From Deltaproteobacteria bacterium (GTDB lineage: Bacteria; Myxococcota_A; Polyangia; DRWM01; JAAZOP01), in assembly GCA_016218765.1 (NCBI GenBank), contig JACRCZ010000033.1:1-64000 (forward strand): 64,000 nt of DNA, given 5' to 3'. Below the pieces are notes generated by a model. That model did no database searches, had not been told where the DNA came from, and was given only the letters and a program-made list of their open reading frames with translations. The position numbers and the translations under genes were made by a program. Below, one piece after another: positions 57,677 to 64,000 of the stretch. How positions within the stretch are numbered: the stretch's first letter is position 1; every line of letters starts with the position of its first letter.

Positions 57677-59305
57677 TCATAGCAACTTGAGCAGGTGCTC
57701 CTTGATCGAGGAACGCGCGGCCTCGTCGGTGGAGGCGTTCGCGGCCCGCTCCCACATTTCGACGGCCTTGAGCGGGAATCCCGCGTGCTCGTACAGCTGC
57801 CCGAGTCCGCGCAGCGTGCCGAAGTCGCCCGGCTCGAGTTCCAGCGCCCGCTCCAGCTCCTGGATGGCCTGGTAGATCCGGCCCTGGCGGCCGTAGAGGA
57901 TGCCGAGCTGGTAATGGAGCTGGTGCGACTGCGGGTCGGCGTCGACGCCGCGCACCAGGTGCACGACGGCACCCTCCAGGTCGCCGTCGCGATACTTGCG
58001 GATCCCCGCCGCCAGCTCCGCCTGCGCCTGCGCGCTCGGCTCGCGCGCGGCGACGGCGGCGGCGGGGGCGCCCGAGAGGATCTGCTCGACCTTCTCCGCC
58101 AGCTCGCCGATCTTGAACGGCTTCTCCATGAAGTGATCGACGCCGTAGGACTTCTTGAGGTCGGTCGCGAAACGCCAGCCGCGGTAGATGGCGCTGATCA
58201 TGATCACGGGGATGTGCGCGTAGCGGGTGGATTGCTTGAGCCGGCGGCACACGTCGAAGCCGTGGATCTCGGGGAGCATCGCGTCCAGGACGAGCAGGTC
58301 GGGCGGCTGCGCCTGGACCATGCGCAGCGCCTCCGCGCCATGACTCGCCTCGGTCACCTCGAACCCGCGGTCGCGCAGGACCCGCACCACGAGCTGCCGG
58401 ATGTCCGCCTCGTCGTCGACCACCAGCACGCGCCGGGGACGCGGCTCGCGGGACTCGGACGCTGCCGCGACCGGCGGCGTCGGAAGGCCCATCGCCTCCA
58501 GATCGATCGGCAGCACCGTGACGGGCGAGCGGGCAAGGTCGCCGGCGGCGGGCGACGCGCCGTGGGCGAAGACGATCGCCTGCTCGAGCCGCTCGGGCGG
58601 CGCCGCACCGGGCATGGCGTAGGTCCGATCCCCGGCGGCACGGCCGCGGTAGCAGGCGTCGAGGAAACGGCGGAGCTGGGAGTGGGGGGCGACGTGCGGC
58701 ACCAGCCGCAGGCCGGAGACGAACTCCAGCTCGTCCAGCGTCCGCTTCTGGCCGGGGTCGGCGACCGCCACCAGCAGGCGGTCGTCGCGCACCGCGAACG
58801 GCAGGATCAAGGAGCGCATCGCGATGTCCCGCGGCAGGAGGTCCAGCGTGGAGAGGTCGAACGTGACGCGGTCCAGGTCGACGGCCGGCACGCCGGTGTC
58901 GGCGGCCAGCGTCCGCAGGAACGCCGCCTTCGTGCCCTCGGACCGATCGCCCGTGTCCTCCTCGACCGCGTCCTCGGTCGCCGGCTCCGCGACGTCGATC
59001 CCGACGACGTCCACCTCGAGATCGAGCGAGCTCGGCGGGGGCGCGGACGCCACGGACGAGGCGAAGGGCAGCTCCGGGGGCGGCGCGGAGTCGGCCGCGG
59101 ACGGCGGCGGCGCGGAGGACGACGAGGAGTTGGCAGGTCCGAACGTCTCGTCGAACGAGCGGTCGAACGCCTCGTCGATATCCAGCCCGCCGCCCGAAGG
59201 CTCGCCCGTCGCACGCGGAGCGCCCGGCGACGCCGGCGCGGCCGGGGCGGCGCGGCGCCGCAACGTGATCTTGGCAAGCTGATGCTTGTCGCGAGAATCG
59301 GACAT
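57677..59305 (-). CDS. GspE-N-like/receiver/TPR regulator
   Basis: 542 residues, cytoplasmic. A disordered acidic start (1-120) is followed by a GspE N-terminal (MshEN-like) domain (about 125-220: AAFLRTLAADTGVPAVDLDR, LPFAVRDDRLLVAVADPGQKRT). Then come a complete response-regulator receiver (about 291-411) with acidic pocket D297/D298, phospho-acceptor D341 in VLDAMLP, S371 and K395 (EKPF), and a C-terminal TPR pair (about 430-542). No DNA-binding output, so it works by protein contact, probably on the GltJ-like protein encoded 18 bp downstream. The full MshEN c-di-GMP loop is not evident. No histidine kinase is in the window. GGGAGG lies nine bases before the ATG. Confidence 0.87.
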   Translation of the reverse strand: MSDSRDKHQLAKITLRRRAAPAAPASPGAPRATGEPSGGGLDIDEAFDRSFDETFGPANSSSSSAPPPSAADSAPPPELPFASSVASAPPPSSLDLEVDVVGIDVAEPATEDAVEEDTGDRSEGTKAAFLRTLAADTGVPAVDLDRVTFDLSTLDLLPRDIAMRSLILPFAVRDDRLLVAVADPGQKRTLDELEFVSGLRLVPHVAPHSQLRRFLDACYRGRAAGDRTYAMPGAAPPERLEQAIVFAHGASPAAGDLARSPVTVLPIDLEAMGLPTPPVAAASESREPRPRRVLVVDDEADIRQLVVRVLRDRGFEVTEASHGAEALRMVQAQPPDLLVLDAMLPEIHGFDVCRRLKQSTRYAHIPVIMISAIYRGWRFATDLKKSYGVDHFMEKPFKIGELAEKVEQILSGAPAAAVAAREPSAQAQAELAAGIRKYRDGDLEGAVVHLVRGVDADPQSHQLHYQLGILYGRQGRIYQAIQELERALELEPGDFGTLRGLGQLYEHAGFPLKAVEMWERAANASTDEAARSSIKEHLLKLL

Positions 59306-59407
59306 CCGGGCGCCTCCCGCGCGCCACCCCGCTCGCAGTCATCTTATCCCCGCCGGCCGAGGGCGATCAACCTCGGCGGCGATCGGCCGCTCCCGGTTCC
59401 GGGGATC

Positions 59408-61252
59408 TCAGTCCAGCGCGTCGATCCAGGCGCGCGGGGCGAGCGCCTCGCCCGTCGATTGCCGCACCAGCTCGTCCCAGCGGATCGAGTGGCCCGCGGC
59501 GAAGACCTTGTCGATGAGGAACCGGCCGGCCTCCGGCTTGTCGGCGAAGACGACGTCGTGCACGGCGGCGCCGCCGTACACGTCGCGCGCGATGGCCTCC
59601 TCGAGCTGCGCGGAGAACATCTCGCCCATGAGGTAGTTGTGGTAGTAGACCGGCACCGTCGCGACGTGGATCTTCGTCGCCCAGTCGGGCGCGTTGCGCC
59701 CGTCGGGCCGCGTGACCTTCTGGAACTTCTCCACGAAACCCCACCACAGCGCGTTCAGGTCCTGCTCCGGATCACGGTACAGCTCGCGCTCGAAGTTGAG
59801 CATCACCAGGCTCCAGCGCGCGAAGATGAGCTGCCCGAGCTTCGCCTCGACCTTCGCCGCATCCGCCACCGCCGCCGCCTGCTCGGCCGGCACGCCGAGC
59901 ATCGCCTGCATCCACTTCGCGTTCTTGGTCAGCCCGCCCATCATCTCCGCCACGGCCTCGGTCGTGATGGCGTGGCTCTCGCGCAGCAGGTACGGCAGGT
60001 CGGTCTGGTCCGTGTACCAGAAGTACACCCCGTGCCCCAGCTCGTGCAGCAGCGTCTCCGCCCAGTTCTCGTTGGACTTGAGGTTGAGCAGCGAGCGGAC
60101 GTCGCCCAGACGGTCGGCGTCCATGCAGTAGGCGTGCTGCTCCTTGGCCGGCTTCTCGTACAGGTCGCTGGCGGCGAGGATGGGCGTCACGTCCATGCCC
60201 GCGGCGGCGTAGAACTTCTCGGCCAGGGCGACGAGGTTGGAGCCGTCGGGGGCGGCGGGGTCGGGGTTCTTGTAGAACTGGTCGAAGTCGATCTCGCCGG
60301 TCTGCGGCGCCGACTGGCAGAACGGGTCGGCACAGTGCCACGGCCGGAGCTGCTCGACCGTCACGCCGTAGCGCGCCGCCAACGTCTGGTCCAGCTTCGC
60401 CTTCTCCGTCGTGTACGGCTCCTCGGTCAGCGCCGCCACCTGCTCGAACAGCGCGACGATGTCCTCGGGCTTCATCTCCTGGGCCGTCATCATCATCACC
60501 CAGAAGTTGTCGAACCCCAGCGTCCTCGCCCCCTCGTTGCGCAGCCGCGCCAGCTCCCGTACCTGGGCCTCGACCGCCGGCCCGATCTGCTTGAGCGCCT
60601 CCCAGGCCGCCTGCCGGCGCGCCGAGTCGGTCTCCTCGTCAAGTACCTTGCGCAGGTCGTTGTCGCTCGCCTCCCCACCCTCGAACTGCGCGCGGAAGTT
60701 GTTGAACGCCTTCTCCACGGCGTTGATCAGGTCCGTCTGCTTCTTCAGCATCTCCTCGGGAAGCTGGTTGGGCAGGAACGCGAGATAGAGCAGCTCGATC
60801 TGCCGCTTGAGCAGCGGGTCGCGCAGCTCGGGCGACTCGCGCAACCGCTTCAGCTCCGCGAACCGCTCCGGGTCCGCGTGCAGCTTCTTCCAGGCCAGCT
60901 CCAGCTCGGCCTTCTTCGCGTACTCGCGCTCCGACTCCTCCTTGCTCGAGGCGTTGGTCGCGCGCCAGTAGGCGAGCTGGGCGAGCTTGTCCAGGCGCAT
61001 GCGCTGGTCGAGGAAGGAGAACAGGAACGCCCGCGCCTCCAGCTCGGCCTGTTTCGCGGAATCCGCGGCCGGCGCCGGCACCAGCGTCATGGCGACCGGC
61101 ACGTCCGGCTCCGGACACGGCGCGCACGCCGCCGCGGCCGCGGCCGGCGCCGCCGGAGTCGAGGACTCCGGGCAGGTCAGCTTCTCCGCCTTCTTGCACC
61201 CGACGGCCATCGAACACAGGATGAGCAGCATCAACCCCGGACGCAACTTCAT
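59408..61252 (-). CDS. M2-family dipeptidyl carboxypeptidase (ACE-like) lipoprotein
   Basis: 614 residues from the ATG at 61252. Lipobox AVGC (Cys19), a short Ala/Pro spacer, then the all-helical M2 peptidase fold. Zinc site H403-E404-x2-H407 in LLHELGHGVYF with third ligand E432 in HAITTEAVAEMMG, one residue further away than in angiotensin-converting enzyme (TDQTDLP replaces YKDLP). These enzymes remove C-terminal dipeptides; here probably periplasmic, in peptide scavenging. Family length is normal. It heads the minus-strand array but a functional link to the Glt-like genes is not evident. A candidate promoter lies upstream. Confidence 0.92.
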   Translation of the reverse strand: MKLRPGLMLLILCSMAVGCKKAEKLTCPESSTPAAPAAAAAACAPCPEPDVPVAMTLVPAPAADSAKQAELEARAFLFSFLDQRMRLDKLAQLAYWRATNASSKEESEREYAKKAELELAWKKLHADPERFAELKRLRESPELRDPLLKRQIELLYLAFLPNQLPEEMLKKQTDLINAVEKAFNNFRAQFEGGEASDNDLRKVLDEETDSARRQAAWEALKQIGPAVEAQVRELARLRNEGARTLGFDNFWVMMMTAQEMKPEDIVALFEQVAALTEEPYTTEKAKLDQTLAARYGVTVEQLRPWHCADPFCQSAPQTGEIDFDQFYKNPDPAAPDGSNLVALAEKFYAAAGMDVTPILAASDLYEKPAKEQHAYCMDADRLGDVRSLLNLKSNENWAETLLHELGHGVYFWYTDQTDLPYLLRESHAITTEAVAEMMGGLTKNAKWMQAMLGVPAEQAAAVADAAKVEAKLGQLIFARWSLVMLNFERELYRDPEQDLNALWWGFVEKFQKVTRPDGRNAPDWATKIHVATVPVYYHNYLMGEMFSAQLEEAIARDVYGGAAVHDVVFADKPEAGRFLIDKVFAAGHSIRWDELVRQSTGEALAPRAWIDALD

Positions 61253-61284
61253 GTCTCTGGACTCCCTTCCCCCCGGCTGGCCGT

Positions 61285-61313
61285 CGTATAGCGAGTCGTG
61301 CAGCGAGGAGCAA
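61285..61313 (-). promoter_or_regulatory. Candidate promoter of the M2 peptidase gene
   Basis: Minus strand TTGCTC (61313-61308), 17 bp, TATACG (61290-61285), 33 bp before the ATG at 61252. Confidence 0.5.
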
Positions 61314-61333
61314 GGGCGAAGGATCCGGTGACT

Positions 61334-61367
61334 TGCCGGAACCGAACCCCGTCCTTCAGGGCGCGGC
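61334..61367. repeat. 34-bp hairpin repeat, copy 2
   Basis: GGAACCGAACCCCGTCCTTC then AGGGCGCGGC. 30 of 34 bases match 23325-23358. The stem around TTCA keeps all but one pair (one G-U). It lies in the 242-bp spacer between the divergent M2 peptidase and xseB genes. Confidence 0.65.
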
Positions 61368-61494
61368 CGAATCGGCGGGGCCAGCCGGGGGCTCAAGCCC
61401 GCGGTTCGGATACGGGAGTCCGGCGAAAGCGAAGGTCGTCGTACTTGTCCGGCACGCGGCCGCCGATGATAGGATGCGCGCGGAGCGAGGAGCC

Positions 61495-61824
61495 ATGGGC
61501 AAGAACGAAGGAAAACGGACCGCGGTGACCAAGGCGTTCGAGGGCAAGAGCTTCGAAGAGGTGCTGCGGCGACTCGAGGAGATCGTCGAGTCGCTGGAGT
61601 CGGGCGAGCTGACCGTGGAAAAGTCGCTCGGACTGTTCGAGGAGGGCGTGGGGCTTGCCCGCGAGGGCCACCGGCGACTCGACGCGGCCGAGAAGCGGAT
61701 CACCGAGCTGCTCGAGGACGGGTCGGAGAAGCCGCTGGCCTCCGGGGACGTCGAAGCGCAACATGACGGGACCAAGGACAAGGACGACGATGGCGATCCG
61801 GACGACGACGACGATGACACGTAG
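61495..61824 (+). CDS. xseB: Exodeoxyribonuclease VII small subunit
   Basis: 109 residues. The XseB core FEEVLRRLEEIVESLESGEL and GLFEEGVGLAREGHRRLDAA (about 18-75) forms the helical hairpin that binds the large subunit XseA; the enzyme degrades single-stranded DNA. The last 25 residues are an Asp-rich tail (DKDDDGDPDDDDDDT), longer and more acidic than usual. AGGAG lies just before the ATG. xseA is not adjacent. Its end overlaps the next gene by 11 bp. Confidence 0.92.
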   Translation: MGKNEGKRTAVTKAFEGKSFEEVLRRLEEIVESLESGELTVEKSLGLFEEGVGLAREGHRRLDAAEKRITELLEDGSEKPLASGDVEAQHDGTKDKDDDGDPDDDDDDT

Positions 61825-64000
61825 GACCGGGGGCGGGCACCGGCGAGGCACGGCCGGCGCGGCGGTCCTGACCGTCGCCGTCCTGCTGGCCGCGTTCTGC
61901 GCGGGTCGCGAGCCCGGGGTCGGCGGCCCGCCGGCGCCGGCAGCACCCGGGACGGCCGCCCCGCCCGCGACGGCCGACGCGGCGGCCGGGCCGGCGACGG
62001 CGATGGACGCGACGCCGGAGGGCGCGGGCGATGCGGCCGGCGCACCGGGAGCGGCGGGTGCCCCGGAAGCGACGCCGGGCGCCCCGGAGGCGGCCGGCGA
62101 CGCCGAGCCGGAAGCGCTCACGGCGTACGACCTCGTGCACGAATCCGGCCTGGCCGAGCTGGTCGCGCCGGCCCTGCGCCTCGATTTCGGGGCGGGGCAG
62201 GTCGTGGGCCCGATGCTGGGCCGCTGGCGCACCGCGTGGGGCCGCGACGGGGAGGACGAGGGCCGCACCGTCACCCTGGCCGGGCGCTCGCCCGTCCGTC
62301 TCTACCTGCCGGCCGACGCGATCCGCGGCACGGTGATGCGCGTCACCGCCAAGGCGCTCGGGGGCCGCCGGATCAGCGCCGACATCGATGGCCAGTCGCT
62401 CGGCGACGCCACGGGCTCGACCGTGTCCTACGCCGCGGCGGACTTCGACGTGCCCGAGGCGCTGGAAGGCAACGTGACGCTCAAGCTGACGTTCCGCGGA
62501 TCGGGCCGCCACGCGACCCTGGGCCGCGGCGTCGCGCTGGTCGACCGGATCGACTTCCTCACGCCGGAACAGGCCGCCGCACCGGCCCCGCCGGAGACGC
62601 CGGCCCCGCCGCCCGGCGGGACGGCGGACCCGTCCCCGACGGGAACGCCGGATGCCGCCGCGGAGACCGCGGGCGGAGCGACCGCCGTACCGGACGAAGC
62701 GAGCGATCCGACTCCCGGATTCTCGATCGTCCCCGCGACCGCGGAAACGGCCGCCACGCTGCTCCAGGAACCCTCGACCACGATCCGCTTCCACGCGTAC
62801 GTGCCGTCCGGGGCGCGCCTGCTGGTCGGGGCCGCGGCGGCGACGGGGACGGCGACCGCGGCAGTCCGCGCCGTGCTGGACGGCGAGGCCCCGGTGGACC
62901 TGCTGCCGCCGCGAGCATTCGGCCCGGAGGCCGAGGCGCTGGATCTCGACCTGTCCGCGCAGGCGGGCCGCGCCGTTCGGCTGGAGCTCTCGGTCGCGGA
63001 GGGCGGCGCCCTGGCGTGGACCGCCCCGCGGATCGTCGTGCCGGATCGCGGGCGGCCGTCGGCCCCCGCGCGCACGGCGCGCAACCTGATCATCCTGCTG
63101 GTCGACACGCTTCGCGCGGACAAGCTGAGCCGCATCGATGGCACAAGCGAGGTGCAGGCGGAGAACGTCCAGCGCTGGGCGGCCGAAGGCGTGAGCTTCA
63201 CGCGGGCGATCGCGCAGGAGAACTGGACCAAGCCGTCCGTCGCAACGCTGCTGACCGGGCTCTTCCCCTCGTCCCACGCGGCACAGAGCGAGCGATCGGT
63301 GTTGCCGCCCGAGGCGGTCCTGATCTCGGAGACGCTGCAGCAGGAGGGATTCGCGACGGGCTGCGTGATCGCCAACGGCTACGTCTCGGACGCCTTCGGC
63401 TTCCGGCGCGGGTGGGACATGTACCGCAACTACGTGCGCAGCGGCCTCCCCAACCGCGCCCTGAACGTGTTCACGGACGCCGCGGCGTGGATCGGCGAGC
63501 AGACCGCCGACAAGCGGTTCTTCCTCTACATCCAGACGATCGATCCGCACGTGCCGTACATCCCCCCGCGGGAATACGCCGAGATGTACGACCCGGAGGC
63601 GTACGACGGTCCGGTCAAGGCCAGCGAGACCTCGACCCTGCTGGAACGCGTCAAGGCGGGGCAGGTGACGCTCAACGCCCGCGACCGCAAGCACCTGGAG
63701 GCCCTGTACGACGGGGAGATCAGCTACCACGACGCGCAGGCCCCGCTCCTGTGGGACGCGCTGGCCGAGCACGGCTTCCTGGACGACACGCTGGTCGTGG
63801 TCGCGGCGGACCACGGCGAGGAGTTCTTCGAACACGGCTCGGTCGGCCACGGCCACTCGCTGTACGAGGAGCTGCTGCACGTGCCGCTGTTCTTCCGGCT
63901 GCCCGGGGTCTTCGAGGGCGGCGGCACGATCGACACCGTGGTGGGGCTGGTCGACGTCCTGCCGACGGCCTTCGAGACCCTCGGCCTGCCGGTGCCGGAG
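61814..64000 (+). CDS. Sulfatase/alkaline-phosphatase-fold hydrolase, cut by the window edge
   Basis: At least 729 residues; the 3' end lies outside. The ATG at 61814 overlaps the xseB end by 11 bp. A hydrophobic segment (AAVLTVAVLLAAFCAG) suggests export. Residues about 30-100 are Ala/Pro-rich, 100-420 hold two beta-sandwich-like parts, and from about 425 the sulfatase-type fold begins: NLIILLVDTLRADKLS (metal Asp431), NWTKPSVATLLTG, AADHGEEFFEHGSVGHGHS (metal Asp/His). At the catalytic position the formylglycine motif C/S-x-P-x-R is replaced by T472-K-P-S-V. It is therefore unlikely to be a classical formylglycine sulfatase; a Thr nucleophile, as in alkaline-phosphatase-superfamily phosphotransferases, is possible. 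Substrate unknown. Confidence 0.85.
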   Translation, partial: MTRRTGGGHRRGTAGAAVLTVAVLLAAFCAGREPGVGGPPAPAAPGTAAPPATADAAAGPATAMDATPEGAGDAAGAPGAAGAPEATPGAPEAAGDAEPEALTAYDLVHESGLAELVAPALRLDFGAGQVVGPMLGRWRTAWGRDGEDEGRTVTLAGRSPVRLYLPADAIRGTVMRVTAKALGGRRISADIDGQSLGDATGSTVSYAAADFDVPEALEGNVTLKLTFRGSGRHATLGRGVALVDRIDFLTPEQAAAPAPPETPAPPPGGTADPSPTGTPDAAAETAGGATAVPDEASDPTPGFSIVPATAETAATLLQEPSTTIRFHAYVPSGARLLVGAAAATGTATAAVRAVLDGEAPVDLLPPRAFGPEAEALDLDLSAQAGRAVRLELSVAEGGALAWTAPRIVVPDRGRPSAPARTARNLIILLVDTLRADKLSRIDGTSEVQAENVQRWAAEGVSFTRAIAQENWTKPSVATLLTGLFPSSHAAQSERSVLPPEAVLISETLQQEGFATGCVIANGYVSDAFGFRRGWDMYRNYVRSGLPNRALNVFTDAAAWIGEQTADKRFFLYIQTIDPHVPYIPPREYAEMYDPEAYDGPVKASETSTLLERVKAGQVTLNARDRKHLEALYDGEISYHDAQAPLLWDALAEHGFLDDTLVVVAADHGEEFFEHGSVGHGHSLYEELLHVPLFFRLPGVFEGGGTIDTVVGLVDVLPTAFETLGLPVPE

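Overview
The window is about 64 kb of very GC-rich DNA with long genes, short spacers and no tRNA or rRNA. Its content points to a member of the Myxococcota or a related former deltaproteobacterium. The signs are many lipoproteins with Asp/Ala-rich or Cys-rich tails, two proteins with an AgmX/PglI-type (TonB-like) C-terminal domain, an ExbB/ExbD/ExbD motor set of the Agl type, a bactofilin, an M2 dipeptidase lipoprotein and a giant Ig-repeat lipoprotein. Many genes have a good Shine-Dalgarno, but a few have a TAnnnT hexamer 6-8 nt before the start codon and look leaderless.

Left part (1-29 kb), mostly housekeeping and accessory genes: a double cyclic-nucleotide-binding protein, a ROK sugar kinase, a Cys-rich repeat lipoprotein, an outer-membrane barrel, bactofilin, pyrE, a small secreted protein overlapping uvrC, a 2388-residue lipoprotein with 25 Ig-like (BIG2) repeats, a TetR regulator, a CDF-family transporter, a 1463-residue two-module acyl-CoA dehydratase activase, a small lipoprotein, a LarA-family protein, a fused QueC-QueE protein, murG and another Cys-rich lipoprotein.

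Middle part (29.5-38.2 kb) is an envelope-polysaccharide assembly locus. On the plus strand lie a Wzz/BY-kinase (interrupted by an in-frame TAG inside its kinase domain), an O-antigen polymerase/ligase-TPR fusion and a NusG/RfaH-like elongation factor. On the minus strand, behind a near-consensus promoter (TTGACT-17-TAGAAA), lie a periplasmic helical protein, a large outer-membrane barrel and a Wza-like exporter lipoprotein. No glycosyltransferases are in view, so synthesis must be encoded elsewhere.

Right part (38.3-61.3 kb) is the most interesting: fifteen minus-strand genes in a row. From upstream to downstream they are an M2 dipeptidase lipoprotein, a GspE-N/receiver/TPR regulator, a zinc-ribbon/GYF/TM/AgmX protein (GltJ architecture), an orphan FliQ, two beta-propeller lipoproteins, a Pro-rich periplasmic protein, three large TPR proteins, a small secreted protein, an ExbB/TolQ/MotA channel, two ExbD/TolR subunits and a second AgmX-type protein (GltG-like). 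This matches the parts list of the myxobacterial Agl-Glt gliding or Nfs spore-coat machines (trans-envelope, proton-driven), extended here by FliQ and a receiver protein. The window ends with xseB and the first 729 codons of a sulfatase/alkaline-phosphatase-fold protein cut by the edge.

Spacers are peppered with short dispersed repeats (at least six families), often between convergent genes or at 3' ends. One pair forms near-perfect inverted repeats bracketing the Wza-like gene.
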